A DNA stretch of 45,685 bases, taken from Saprospiraceae bacterium (GTDB lineage Bacteria > Bacteroidota > Bacteroidia > Bacteroidales > JAIPBB01). Shown piece after piece: positions 17,401 to 27,564 of the stretch. The position numbers were made by a program, and so were the translations under genes. Below the pieces are notes generated by a model that searched no databases, was not told the origin of the DNA, and saw only the letters and a program-made list of their open reading frames with translations. The stretch is taken from positions 1-45,685 of the forward strand of contig JAIPBB010000006.1 in NCBI GenBank assembly GCA_021739805.1. Reading direction: 5' to 3'. Numbering within the stretch: position 1 is the first letter of the stretch; each line of letters begins with the position of its first letter.

Positions 17401-20400
17401 AACACAACAGGTCAGACATTTAAAAATAACATTTTTGCTAATAATGCCGGTAATTATGCTGCATATTTTGGCACGACATCTACTGTTGCAGCTTCGGATT
17501 ACAATGATTTTTATACAACAGGAGCAAGTCTTGCTTATTGGGGAGGTGCAAGGGCTGATTTATCTGCATTACAAACTGCCAGCAGTATGGATGCAAATTC
17601 TGTTTCAATGGATCCTGATTTTTTATCTCCTACAAACCTTCATACAAAATCCTTTGCTTTAAATGACCTTGGAACTCCTTTAACTGCAGTTACAACAGAC
17701 ATTGACGGCGAAGTAAGAAGTGTTACTGCACCTGATATTGGAGCAGATGAATACACACCTCCTGCACGCGATATTTCTGTTACTTCAATTTCTCCTTTTA
17801 ACTTAATATCAGGAAACCAAAATATAATTATTGATTTCTCATCTTATGGTTATGATACAGTAGCAACTGTTCAATTTAACTATTCTGTTAACGGAAGTCC
17901 GGGAACTACACCTTTCACATGGTCAGGAAGTTTAACATCAGGTCAATCAGCCATGGGTGTTAACATAGGTCTCTTCAACTTCCAAGCCGGGCAAAATACT
18001 GTTAAAGCATGGCCTGTTAGTATAAATGGTAGTTCAGATCAGGATAATTCAAATGATACTGCTACTTATATGTTTAACATTGTACTTGATGCAGGTATAA
18101 TCGCAATGGACGAAGCCAGTATTCAATATGGCTCATCACCTGTTAATGCATTTATTGCCAATTATGGAACAGATAATTTATTAACTTCAACAGTTGGTTG
18201 GTCAGTTAATGGAGTTGTTCAAACTCCTGGAAGCTGGTCAGGAATGCTTACAAATGGAAATGCTGATGGACCTGTATCTTTAGGTAATTATAACTTTGGT
18301 GCAGGAACTTATATTGTAAAAATATGGACTCAGTCTCCAAATGGAATTACTCCTCCTGATGCTGATAACACAAATGACACATTAATCAAAACATTTACAT
18401 TCCAGGTTGATGCAGGTATTTCACAAATTGACCCACCGGGACTACCCGGAACTCAAAATGTTGTAGTTCATATAAAGAATTTTGGAACTATTCCATTGAC
18501 TTCAGCTACAGTTTATTACCAGGTTAACAATGGAACTCCTGCAACTTACAATTGGTCAGGAAATATTGCAGCGGGAGCTGTTCAAGGACCTATAACAGTT
18601 GGAACGGGAACTTTTAATTATGGTGCAGACACAATCAAAGCATGGACTGATGCTCCAAATGGAATTACGGTAGCAGATGCTCTTGCAACTAACGATACAT
18701 CATTGATTATTTTCAATATCACTGCTGATATAGGAATAGTTGATGGAATTATTAAACCACAGAACAATTGTGGAAGAGGTAATGATACCATTAGTCTTGA
18801 AGTTAAAAACTTTGGAACAGGACCAGTCTCAGGACCATTTACAATTTCATATAAAGAAGGAACTTCTACTGCAGTAACAGAAACTGTTCCTGCCTCAGTT
18901 ACAATTCAAGCAGGTGCTACCTATTGGCATACTTTTGCAACTTTAATAAATCTTGCAGTTTCTGGAATTGATTCTACTTTTAACCTTGAAGCATGGACAA
19001 GCTTAGCAACTGATGCAAACAGTAGCAACGATACTGTTACTGCTACAGTTGACTCATGGTACACACCTGTTGCACCAACAACAACTGGAGCTACAGTAAG
19101 CTATGGCACATCAGCACAACTAATAGCAGCCTTAACTAATGGTGATGCTATGAATTGGTATGATGCACAAATGGGTGGAAATCTGGTTTTTGTTGGTGAT
19201 ACTTTTAATACTCCATTATTATTTGATACAACAACTTATTGGGTACAGGCAATAACTCAAGTTGGAACTGGTGGCAATATTGCCCCACAGGCAGTTGCAT
19301 CTGCCAGTACATGTAATACTGGAGCTTGCTCTACTCTGAATGATTTAAACCTTGGTAGTTGCGGAAGCCAACAAATGTGGATATCTTCCAGTGCAACAAA
19401 TCCCGGTTCTGCTGTATATATTCAGTTTGTATGGCCTGTAGATAAGACCATTAATAAAATGACTATTCATGTGGGTGAATCTACTACTCGTTTTCTAACA
19501 GGTGGTACTATCCAGGTTTGGAATGGCTCTGCCTGGATTTTTCATCATAGCTTTACACAAGCTATAGGAGTTTGTAATTATGATATAAATTTCCCAAATG
19601 TAACAACAAGCCAAATAAGAATTATTGACATAACTGTTGGTGGTTCTCAACCCGGAAATGTAAATTTCAGAGAAATTGAGATTTTCGAAGTACCTGTTGG
19701 TTGCGAAAGTAATCTTGTGCCAGTAACAGCAATTGTAACAAATATTCCAAGTGATGCTGGTATTTCAGCTATTGATCCGGTAACTTCAACAGGAACACAA
19801 AATGTGAATGTAACTTTGAAAAACTTCACATCTGTTATTCTTAATACTGCTAGTATAGATTATATGGTAAACGGTACACCCGGAACTACATATTACTGGT
19901 CTGGTAGTTTAGGCAATAATGGCACTGCTAATTTAAATATAGGAAGCGGAACATTTACATATGGTGCTAACACTATTAAAGCATGGTCAAGTCTTCCAAA
20001 TGGTTCAAGCGACCCAAATCCAAATAATGATACAACAATTATTACATTTAATATTTTTGTCGATATTGGAGTTGTTGCTGTTCATGAACCAACAGCTGGT
20101 TGCGGACTTGGAAACGAAGCAGTGATTGTTGACATTGTAAACTTTGGTACTGAAACTGTTAATAGCTATGCTGCAAACTTTAGTGTCAGTGGAGGAACAG
20201 CTGTTACTGAAAGTATTACTATACCATTGCCTCCGGGCGACACTAATACCTACACATTTACAGCAACTGCAAATCTTGCAATTACTGCTGACAGCACATT
20301 CAGTATTAAAGCGTTTACAACTCTGGCAAACGACAATGATGCTAATAACGACACAACTATTGTTAGTGTATTATCATCAGCATCTCCTCCAGCTCCGGTT

Positions 20401-23400
20401 GGAATGAACGATACAATAAATTATGGAACTTCTGCAACATTAACTGCAACATCGTCATTTATGATGTATTGGTTTGATGCAGCAATGGGAGGAACTGAAG
20501 TTGCTCAAGGAGATACATTCTGGACACCACCACTATTTGATACTACAACATATTATGTTGAAGCAAGAAGTGGACAAGCAGATGTTAAAATTACTGAAAT
20601 TGTTCAATATGAAACAGGAAGTGGTTATACTAACCCTTATCCTACATGGATTACAGGAATTGCTACTCAAGATTTTGATGGTATGGAATTAACCAACTTA
20701 GGTACATCACCTGCTGATATTTCTGGATATACTATATACGTTGAAGGAGGTGCTACAGGAAACTGGACATTCCCTGCAGGTTCTACATTACCCTCAGGCG
20801 AAGTTCTTGTGATTGATTATAAATCACCAACATCTGCATCAGACCCATCACATAATTATTATTGTATAAGTACAGCTTGGAACAATTCATCAAGCACAGC
20901 AATGGGATATTACCTTAAAGATGCCCAGGGCAATATTATCGATGCTGTTGCTACTAATGGCTATTCATTTAGTGCGGGTTCAGGAGTAACATCATCTGAC
21001 TGGTCAGGAAATATTTCAAGTTCTAGTGGAAGAGTTGGAGTCAGCAGATTAGTATCTGATAATAATACAGCAGCTGATTGGGGAATAGCGGGAACAAATC
21101 CTGTAATGCAAAGTTTTGGCACAATGAATCCGGGCTTCACCGTTCAGGGTGCGACATGTATTGGACCAAGAACAGCAGTTACTGCTATCGTTCAAAACTT
21201 CCCTGCATTGGATGTTGGAGTTCTTAAAGTAAACGGACCTGCAAGTGGTACTGGTTTAACTAATGCTGAAACTCTTAACATAACTGTTAAAAACTTTGGA
21301 ACAGTTGCAGTTGACACTATTCCTGTTGCTTATGTTTTAGATGCTGCATCACCGGTAATTGATACAGTATTTGCAACCCTTAACCCGGGTGATACTGCAA
21401 ACTTCTCATTTGCAACATCTATGGATCTTGCAGCATTTGCAACCTATAATATTAACACATACACTGCACTAAATGGTGATGTAGTTACAAGCAATGATGC
21501 AGCAAATGCTCAAATTATTCATTCTGATTATTGTATTTCAAGTGCTACCAGTAATGCTGATGATGATATTGGAAATATTACAATAAAACATCCTGTTACC
21601 AATGCTGATTTATTAAATAAGGGTGTTGCCAGTCCATTACTAAACAATCCTATTGCAAATAAATTATATTCAAATTTCAGCGGAAATACACCTACAATAC
21701 TTGAAAAGGGACAGGTTTATCCTTTCTCAATGACTCAGATTGAAAGTGGAGCAAACTTCTATACATGTAGTCTTAAAGTCTATATTGACTTTAACCAGGA
21801 TGGTATTTTGGATCCGGTTACTGAAATGGTTTACCAGGGACAAACTGGACCAACAGCAAGTGGTCACACATTGATGGGTAATATAACAATACCTGTCGGT
21901 GCTGCTTTAGGAAATACCAGGATGAGATTTGTACTTGACGAATCAGGAACAGCCCCTCCTTGCGGTACTTACACATGGGGTGAAACAGAAGATTATACTG
22001 TAAATATAGTACCTCAGGTTTGGGCAGAAGCCGGACCTAATGATACTGTATGTCCCGGTTACCCTACAACCTTAACAGGTTCAGGAACAGGTCCAACTTA
22101 TGCATGGAGTTCAATGGATAACTCAGCTTCAACAACTGTTAGTCCTATGATGACTACTATGTATTATTTATCTGTTACTGATACTTATGGATTTACTGCT
22201 GTTGATTCAACTGAAGTTTATGCTCGAAGTTTACCAATTCTAACATTCCCTGCTCTTTCTGATATATGTGTTGATGCCTCAGCACTAACATTAAACACAG
22301 CAACACCGGCAGGAGGAACATATTCCGGCTTAGGAGTTTCGGCTGGCACATTTAACCCCGCTATAGCTGGTGTAGGCACTCACTCTATCACCTATGCTTA
22401 TGCTGATGTTCACGGCTGTATTGACTCAACAACTCAAACAATAACAGTTAATCCATTACCTGTATTAACACTTGGAACTTTATCAGACGTTTGTTATGAT
22501 GCTCCATTATTTGCATTAACTTTTGCTACTTCACCAACTGGTGGAAATTATTTTGGACCAGGAGTTGACGCATCAGCTAACTTCACTGCTGCAACAGCAG
22601 GTGCAGGAACGCATTATATTAAATATGAATATACTGATGCAAATGGATGTTATAATATTGACTCCACAACTCAGAAAGTAAATGCATTACCTGTACCAAC
22701 AGCAACTGCAACACCTGATACTGTTTATTGGGGTACTCCAACAACATTAAGCGTAGCGGTTTCAGGTGGTACTTCATTTAATTATTCATGGACTCCGGTT
22801 GATTCTTTATCAGCAGCAGGTCAAGCTAGTTTACAATCGCCAACTTCTAAGAACCTCTTCGGACCAACAACCTTTACTGTTGTTGTTACTGATAATTCAA
22901 CAAGTTGTGTAAATAGTACTCAGATTAATGTTCCTATAAAAGGTGGTCCATTATCAACTTTGCCTATTGCTGCACCTGATACAGTTTGTGCAGGATCATT
23001 AGTTCAATTAAATGCTCAGGCAAGTGGTGGAAGTGAATCTTATACTTATGCATGGACTTCTAATCCTGTTGGATTCACAAGCTCTATTGCTATGCCAACT
23101 GTTAATCCAACTGTTACAACAATGTATTACGTAGCAATTAATGACGGTTTCAATTCGAGAAGTGATTCAGTTGAAGTTTATGTTTATGCTTTACCAACTG
23201 CATTAACTGCTATTACAGCTGACTCAATTTGTTTTGGTGATAGCGTAAATCTAAGTGTTGCATTAACAGGTATGTCACCATGGATACTTTATATCAGAGA
23301 AGGTTCAAATTCAACTACAGTTCCTGGTGTAACAACTTCTCCATGGACAACATGGGTTAATCCTGGCATGAATGAATCTTACTATGTTGATTCATTGATT

Positions 23401-26400
23401 GATGGAAACGGATGTTTCAATACAAGTTCAGCTTATACTGATGTAGTGGTTCATTCATTACCAACTCTAGCTGCTTCAGGTTCTGACACTATGTGTTACG
23501 GAGATAGCATACAGTTTACAGTTACTTTCACAGGTCAAACACCATGGGAAATGGATGTATATCATGTAAATACAACTCAAACCAATATGTCCACAGAAAG
23601 CGGATTAACAAGTCCATTTACAGTTTGGGCAGATGATATGGAATCTACAGTTCATAGCATAACTCGTCTGAAAGACGCAAATGGTTGTCAGATTACAGGA
23701 AGTCCTATTGATAGTGTTTACTCTTATGTTAGAACTCTTCCTACTGTTGCAATAACTGAAGATTCTGTGTTCCATTGTTATGGAGATAGCAGTATGGTAA
23801 CATTTAATTTGACAGGAGCCGGACCATGGGATATAACAATTTCTGATGGTACAAATTCTGATGTTGAAACTGTTACTTCATCACCTTGGACTCCATATGC
23901 TGATGATATGACATCTATGTGGTATTATATAACATCTATCACTAATGCAAACGGATGTACAACATCCGGAATGCTGGATAGTATTTACATCAATGTTTAT
24001 CCATTGCCTACTCCTACGTTCACAGGATTAGCAGCTGCATATTGTATAGATGCACCATATGATTCCTTAATAGGAACACCATTTGGAGGAACATTTTCCG
24101 GATTAGGAATTACTGGATTTAATTTCATCCCGTCAAATGCAGGAACTGGAACAAAAATGATAACTTATACTTATACTGATGCAAATATGTGTACAAATTC
24201 TACTGCGACATCAACAATTGTAAATGCACTTCCAACAATTACATTAGCTTCTTTTGCAGATGTATGTGTTGATGCAGCATCAATTACACTTACTGGCGGT
24301 TCACCAATCGGTGGAACTTATAGCACAGGAGTACCTCCGGTTATAGCAGAAATAGGTATAGGTACAACTACTCAGGGGTATCCATTCTATAGTTATTATA
24401 TGGACTCAAGAACTCAAATGTTATACACAGCCACCGAACTAAATGCAGCAGGTGTAACATCGGGTGGAAATATTAACAGTATTGCATTTAATGTTTCAAG
24501 TGCATCTTCACAAGTTTTGAATAGTTTTACAATAAGTATGAAGAATTCAACTGCCACATCAATTGCGGCTTGGGATGAAATTGGACTTACAACTGTTTTT
24601 CAGGCTAATTACACAGTTGCCGGTACTGGTTGGCAAACTATTAATCTTACAACTCCATTTTTATGGGATGGAACATCAAATATTCTTGTAAACATCTGTT
24701 TTGACAATAGTAGTTACACATCTAATTCCTATGTTTATTCAACTTCTGCTCCCGGCTTAAATTATCATGCCCATTTTGATGGAAGTTCAACTTCAGGTTG
24801 CACAACTACAAATTCAGGTTCTTCTTATAGTACCTACAGACCCAATATCAGGTTCACTATTGAACCACTTTCACCAATTAGTGCGGGAATTTTCAACCCT
24901 GCTATTGCAAACATAGGTGCTAATACTGTTATCTATACTTATACTGATGGAAACTCTTGCACCAACAGCGACACTTCATCAATAACAGTTCATGCACTTC
25001 CAACTCCAACATTCACTGGTTTGGCTGCTGCATACTGCATTGATGCTATTGCTGCTCCATTAACCGGAGTTCCTGCAGGTGGAATATTCTCAGGAACTGG
25101 AATTATCGGTAATTCATTTGACCCTGCTACAGCAGGTGTTGGTACACATCAAATTGTTTACACTTATACTGATGCTAACTTATGCATTGGTTACGACACT
25201 CAATCAGTTGTTGTTAATGCTTTACCAATTGTAAGTTTCACAGGATTCACTTCTCCACAATGTATTGATGCAGGAACAACTACTCTAGTTCCTTCACCTA
25301 CAGGTGGTTCATTTATTGGAATGGGTATTAGTGGAAACACATTTGACCCAGTGATTGCAGGCGTTGGCTCACATACTATCACTTATATGTACAGCGATGC
25401 AAATGGTTGTTTAAATACTTCTTCTAATGTAATTGTTGTTAATGCTGTTCCTGTTGTAAGTTTCACAGGATTAAATGCATCATACTGTAGTAATGAAGCT
25501 GCTTCTGTTTTAACAGGAACTCCTGTTGGCGGAACATTCTCTGGAACAGGAATCACTGCCGGAACATTCGACCCTGCTGTTGCCGGTGCCGGAACTTATA
25601 ATATTGTTTATTCTTATACTGATATGAATAGTTGCCTTGGTTCCGATACACAATCAGTAACTGTTTATGCTGCTCCTATTGTAAGCTTTACAGGGCTTCA
25701 AACAGTATATTGTTCAAATGATGTTCCTGATACACTGGTAGGTATTCCTGCCGGTGGAATATTCACAGGAGCTGGTATTAGCGGAAATATTTATGACCCA
25801 TCTATGGTCATGGGAGCTGATACTGTAATATACACTTATACAGATGCAAACATGTGTATGGATTATAACACTCAATATGTAATGGTTAATACTGCTCCGG
25901 TAGTTAGTTTCAGCGGATTGTCATCAATCTATTGTACAAACGTAGCTGCAGACACTCTTATTGGAGTTCCTATGGGTGGAACGTTCACAGGAAGTGGAAT
26001 AAACGGAAATATATTTGACCCAACTCTTGCTATTCCTGATTCGTTATTAACAATTACCTATACGTTTACTGATGCTAACGGATGTACAGATTTTGAAGAT
26101 CAATATACAAGCGTATCAGTAACACCATTACCAGTTGCTGGTGTTGATACATCAATCGCATGTGGTGACACTGTCGTTCTTGGAGACACAGCTCTTATTC
26201 CTGGAGTAGTTTATTCATGGACTCCTGCTATTGGCTTAAGTAATCCATCAGTATTTAATCCTTCAGCTTATCCAATAGTAACAACGCTATACACTCTAAC
26301 TGTTACAGATACAGTAACGAATTGTTCAGCGACTGCTAGTGTTCTCATTACAGTAACAGCCGGTCCTTCAATTGATGCAGGTGCTGATGTTACGATTTGC

Positions 26401-27537
26401 GAAGGTGACACAGCTATGCTTACTGTAACTGGAGGTGTAACTTATAACTGGAGCAATGGTGACACAACTGCAAGCATATCAGTTATGCCAACTGTAACAA
26501 CTACCTATATTGTAACAGGAATTAATGCAGCAGGCTGCGGAAGTAATGACACAGTAACTGTCTTTGTTAATCCTGCTCCATATGTTGATGCAGGTATGGA
26601 TGCAACACTTACTTGTGGTATTAGCTCATCAGTTCAAATTGGAAGTATGCCATTAACAGGATTCACCTACGCATGGACACCAACTGACAGTTTAAGCGAC
26701 CCAACAATTGCTAATCCAATGGCTAATCCAAACTTGACAACAGTTTACACTGTGGTAGTAACAAATACTGCTACCGGATGTACATCTACAGATGACGTAA
26801 CAATTCAAGTATTGGGTGGTCCTGTTGCTTTTGCCGGTAACGATACTACTACATGTTTCGGAGATATTCTGGTACTAACTGCAACAGGTGGTCCAAAATA
26901 TTTATGGAGTACAGGTGATACAACTGCATCAATTACAGTTACACCTACTGCTGACAAATACTATGTTGTAACAGTTACAGACGCTGGATCAAATTGTGCT
27001 TCTTCTGATACTGTGATGGTTTATGTTAGTCATCCTATGGTTGACCTTGGTCCTGACACATCAACTTGTGCTGCAACAGTTGTTCTTGATGCCGGAGTTG
27101 GATTTGCTTCTTATGCATGGTCAACAGGAGCAACAACACAAATGATTGTTATTGACAGAGCTACAGCAGGTTATGGAACTGCAACCTATAGTGTTACGGT
27201 TACTAACTTAGAAGGATGTACTGCTACTGATGATGTTGACGTTACATTAAAAAATTGCACAGGACTTGAAGAAGTTGAAGGTGCAATGAGTGTTTCGCTC
27301 TATCCAAACCCAACAAAGGGTCTATTCCAAATTGATATTTCCGGATTAAATGGCAGTACTCTCGATATGTGTATTGTTAATATGACCGGACAAACAATAT
27401 TCTGCGAAAAACTAAATAATGTTAATTCTGCGAAATATACAAAAGCATTAGATTTCTCTAATTATCCAAAAGGAGTGTATTTCATCAGATTAACAACTAA
27501 AGACGTTGTTCTAACTGAAAGAGTAATCATTCAGTAG
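14464..27537 (+). CDS. Giant multidomain T9SS-secreted surface protein (4357 aa)
   Basis: Signal peptide (about 1-27) and a C-terminal T9SS type A sorting domain (about 4275-4357, starting SLYPNPTKGLFQIDI and ending RVIIQ) predict export to the cell surface. Modules in order: a beta-sandwich YGDGWNG domain (28-135); two right-handed beta-helix modules (140-557, 670-1093), each ending DIGADEY; CARDB-like repeats (560-668, 1095-1530, 1762-1975, 2248-2352); two Ig_7-type domains (from 1531 and 1975) that are each interrupted by another domain; a GEVED domain (2353-2515); Ig/PKD- and SprB-like repeats; about nine 75-aa repeats of the FTGL...YC...GGTFSG type, five consecutive; and PKD-like repeats before the sorting domain. 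No protease or glycosidase active site was recognised. An adhesin or matrix role is inferred from the architecture. A strong terminator follows. Confidence 0.9.
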   Translation: MKANSKNFKKFILSSLFIIISFAVSSQCNYTIELSDDYGDGWNGGTVTVSVNGVAVPALTNITLASGAGPLSFNIPVTTGQTITTSYTASGWPYENSYVIKNDIGTTVASDGLGGVNPTGIGTPGIAVVCQAALTPLSGVKTIGPSGDYASFSAAVAALNAAGVSGAVVFNVASGTYNEKISISEITGASPTNTITFQSASGDSTDVTLQGAATSSADGTVVLEGADYIKFKKMTIKTTQTSGSYRTVFNLRSTANYNEISNCVIQGSYYGSSYASAIYSYLFVNEFNVIDNNVIMDCYAAFYWRGTSSAASGLCEHNVISNNQISNYYTSYGMYLYYHDGIQVIGNTLNGAATYAIYGYYLDNDCKFSKNIINNTGSYGIRFYYCDGTAANRFEVSNNFISGATSYGIYDQYPKYRDYYYNSINVNNGSYGFYLYNSSSTYGYHNIKNNNFVNTGSGYAAYINNNSYLTSADYNNYYSPTGSFVYWQGAKADLSALKAAYSTTNQNSVSVDPVYTSSTDLHTGSLDLDSAGTPVALVTDDIDGEARDATTPDIGADEYLLVANDAGVTAMAPAAPCAGSNVISATIKNYGIAVLNNVVVNWSVNGVTQTPFSYTTPIAIGAEVSVPIGSYTFAAGVSYNLIFWTTLPNGVADLQTSNDSYTQSGMTTAMSGTYTIGGTSPDYATFAAALSDLTAKGVCGAVTFNIANGTYSEQISLGSINGSSAANTVTFKSASGDSSAVVITGSGATIIELNGTGYVTFKQMTLQTTATSTSKVVNILGGANNNTITNCRINMPQTSGSVYGVYSNSGLDDFNTYSYNNIYGGYYAMYLYGSGTTSWEKGTVIHGNNISGYYYYGILSYYQDSIIITNNYIHDPTYGYAGIYAYYNFNGFNISANRILMNGTYTSPYAIRVYSCNYYSYAGSSAPGLVSNNFITIQSTSGGYGFYAYYSNAVNYFYNSVNVSTGSSAYALYQGNTTSNTTGQTFKNNIFANNAGNYAAYFGTTSTVAASDYNDFYTTGASLAYWGGARADLSALQTASSMDANSVSMDPDFLSPTNLHTKSFALNDLGTPLTAVTTDIDGEVRSVTAPDIGADEYTPPARDISVTSISPFNLISGNQNIIIDFSSYGYDTVATVQFNYSVNGSPGTTPFTWSGSLTSGQSAMGVNIGLFNFQAGQNTVKAWPVSINGSSDQDNSNDTATYMFNIVLDAGIIAMDEASIQYGSSPVNAFIANYGTDNLLTSTVGWSVNGVVQTPGSWSGMLTNGNADGPVSLGNYNFGAGTYIVKIWTQSPNGITPPDADNTNDTLIKTFTFQVDAGISQIDPPGLPGTQNVVVHIKNFGTIPLTSATVYYQVNNGTPATYNWSGNIAAGAVQGPITVGTGTFNYGADTIKAWTDAPNGITVADALATNDTSLIIFNITADIGIVDGIIKPQNNCGRGNDTISLEVKNFGTGPVSGPFTISYKEGTSTAVTETVPASVTIQAGATYWHTFATLINLAVSGIDSTFNLEAWTSLATDANSSNDTVTATVDSWYTPVAPTTTGATVSYGTSAQLIAALTNGDAMNWYDAQMGGNLVFVGDTFNTPLLFDTTTYWVQAITQVGTGGNIAPQAVASASTCNTGACSTLNDLNLGSCGSQQMWISSSATNPGSAVYIQFVWPVDKTINKMTIHVGESTTRFLTGGTIQVWNGSAWIFHHSFTQAIGVCNYDINFPNVTTSQIRIIDITVGGSQPGNVNFREIEIFEVPVGCESNLVPVTAIVTNIPSDAGISAIDPVTSTGTQNVNVTLKNFTSVILNTASIDYMVNGTPGTTYYWSGSLGNNGTANLNIGSGTFTYGANTIKAWSSLPNGSSDPNPNNDTTIITFNIFVDIGVVAVHEPTAGCGLGNEAVIVDIVNFGTETVNSYAANFSVSGGTAVTESITIPLPPGDTNTYTFTATANLAITADSTFSIKAFTTLANDNDANNDTTIVSVLSSASPPAPVGMNDTINYGTSATLTATSSFMMYWFDAAMGGTEVAQGDTFWTPPLFDTTTYYVEARSGQADVKITEIVQYETGSGYTNPYPTWITGIATQDFDGMELTNLGTSPADISGYTIYVEGGATGNWTFPAGSTLPSGEVLVIDYKSPTSASDPSHNYYCISTAWNNSSSTAMGYYLKDAQGNIIDAVATNGYSFSAGSGVTSSDWSGNISSSSGRVGVSRLVSDNNTAADWGIAGTNPVMQSFGTMNPGFTVQGATCIGPRTAVTAIVQNFPALDVGVLKVNGPASGTGLTNAETLNITVKNFGTVAVDTIPVAYVLDAASPVIDTVFATLNPGDTANFSFATSMDLAAFATYNINTYTALNGDVVTSNDAANAQIIHSDYCISSATSNADDDIGNITIKHPVTNADLLNKGVASPLLNNPIANKLYSNFSGNTPTILEKGQVYPFSMTQIESGANFYTCSLKVYIDFNQDGILDPVTEMVYQGQTGPTASGHTLMGNITIPVGAALGNTRMRFVLDESGTAPPCGTYTWGETEDYTVNIVPQVWAEAGPNDTVCPGYPTTLTGSGTGPTYAWSSMDNSASTTVSPMMTTMYYLSVTDTYGFTAVDSTEVYARSLPILTFPALSDICVDASALTLNTATPAGGTYSGLGVSAGTFNPAIAGVGTHSITYAYADVHGCIDSTTQTITVNPLPVLTLGTLSDVCYDAPLFALTFATSPTGGNYFGPGVDASANFTAATAGAGTHYIKYEYTDANGCYNIDSTTQKVNALPVPTATATPDTVYWGTPTTLSVAVSGGTSFNYSWTPVDSLSAAGQASLQSPTSKNLFGPTTFTVVVTDNSTSCVNSTQINVPIKGGPLSTLPIAAPDTVCAGSLVQLNAQASGGSESYTYAWTSNPVGFTSSIAMPTVNPTVTTMYYVAINDGFNSRSDSVEVYVYALPTALTAITADSICFGDSVNLSVALTGMSPWILYIREGSNSTTVPGVTTSPWTTWVNPGMNESYYVDSLIDGNGCFNTSSAYTDVVVHSLPTLAASGSDTMCYGDSIQFTVTFTGQTPWEMDVYHVNTTQTNMSTESGLTSPFTVWADDMESTVHSITRLKDANGCQITGSPIDSVYSYVRTLPTVAITEDSVFHCYGDSSMVTFNLTGAGPWDITISDGTNSDVETVTSSPWTPYADDMTSMWYYITSITNANGCTTSGMLDSIYINVYPLPTPTFTGLAAAYCIDAPYDSLIGTPFGGTFSGLGITGFNFIPSNAGTGTKMITYTYTDANMCTNSTATSTIVNALPTITLASFADVCVDAASITLTGGSPIGGTYSTGVPPVIAEIGIGTTTQGYPFYSYYMDSRTQMLYTATELNAAGVTSGGNINSIAFNVSSASSQVLNSFTISMKNSTATSIAAWDEIGLTTVFQANYTVAGTGWQTINLTTPFLWDGTSNILVNICFDNSSYTSNSYVYSTSAPGLNYHAHFDGSSTSGCTTTNSGSSYSTYRPNIRFTIEPLSPISAGIFNPAIANIGANTVIYTYTDGNSCTNSDTSSITVHALPTPTFTGLAAAYCIDAIAAPLTGVPAGGIFSGTGIIGNSFDPATAGVGTHQIVYTYTDANLCIGYDTQSVVVNALPIVSFTGFTSPQCIDAGTTTLVPSPTGGSFIGMGISGNTFDPVIAGVGSHTITYMYSDANGCLNTSSNVIVVNAVPVVSFTGLNASYCSNEAASVLTGTPVGGTFSGTGITAGTFDPAVAGAGTYNIVYSYTDMNSCLGSDTQSVTVYAAPIVSFTGLQTVYCSNDVPDTLVGIPAGGIFTGAGISGNIYDPSMVMGADTVIYTYTDANMCMDYNTQYVMVNTAPVVSFSGLSSIYCTNVAADTLIGVPMGGTFTGSGINGNIFDPTLAIPDSLLTITYTFTDANGCTDFEDQYTSVSVTPLPVAGVDTSIACGDTVVLGDTALIPGVVYSWTPAIGLSNPSVFNPSAYPIVTTLYTLTVTDTVTNCSATASVLITVTAGPSIDAGADVTICEGDTAMLTVTGGVTYNWSNGDTTASISVMPTVTTTYIVTGINAAGCGSNDTVTVFVNPAPYVDAGMDATLTCGISSSVQIGSMPLTGFTYAWTPTDSLSDPTIANPMANPNLTTVYTVVVTNTATGCTSTDDVTIQVLGGPVAFAGNDTTTCFGDILVLTATGGPKYLWSTGDTTASITVTPTADKYYVVTVTDAGSNCASSDTVMVYVSHPMVDLGPDTSTCAATVVLDAGVGFASYAWSTGATTQMIVIDRATAGYGTATYSVTVTNLEGCTATDDVDVTLKNCTGLEEVEGAMSVSLYPNPTKGLFQIDISGLNGSTLDMCIVNMTGQTIFCEKLNNVNSAKYTKALDFSNYPKGVYFIRLTTKDVVLTERVIIQ
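24334..24879 (+). other. Globular domain nested inside a 75-aa Ig-like repeat
   Basis: Residues 3291-3472 of the giant protein interrupt a standard repeat exactly between TYSTGV and SAGIFNPAIA. Without these 182 codons the flanks join into a normal repeat unit. The inserted piece (IGIGTTTQGYPFYSYY to RPNIRFTIEP) is homologous to a free-standing domain at about residues 401-583 of the neighbouring 2278-aa protein; both contain a W-DG-NI-V core and end in RPN-RF. Confidence 0.85.
24997..26127 (+). repeat. Five tandem 75-residue protein repeats in the giant T9SS gene
   Basis: Units start at 24997, 25222, 25447, 25672 and 25894 (225, 225, 225, 222 and 234 bp). Each has the pattern P-x-V-S-F-T-G-L, YC or QC, a GGTFSGTGI-like turn, FDP, then YTYTDANxC. 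DNA similarity between units is evident but imperfect, so the repeats are maintained at protein level with some divergence. Related single units occur at about 22231-22690, 24004-24228 and in the 2278-aa protein. Confidence 0.9.
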
Positions 27538-27564
27538 AGCAATTTAATACACCATAATACACCT

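Noticed and set aside
20144..20692. Overlapping frames inside the giant gene rich in Leu and Gln
   Set aside because: They are shifted translations of Thr/Ala-rich coding sequence and have no features of their own.
14464..27537. Giant frame as an assembly chimera or artefact
   Set aside because: One uninterrupted 13-kb frame with signal peptide, sorting domain and consistent module grammar, followed by a good terminator, argues for a real gene. The exact repeat number still depends on the assembly.
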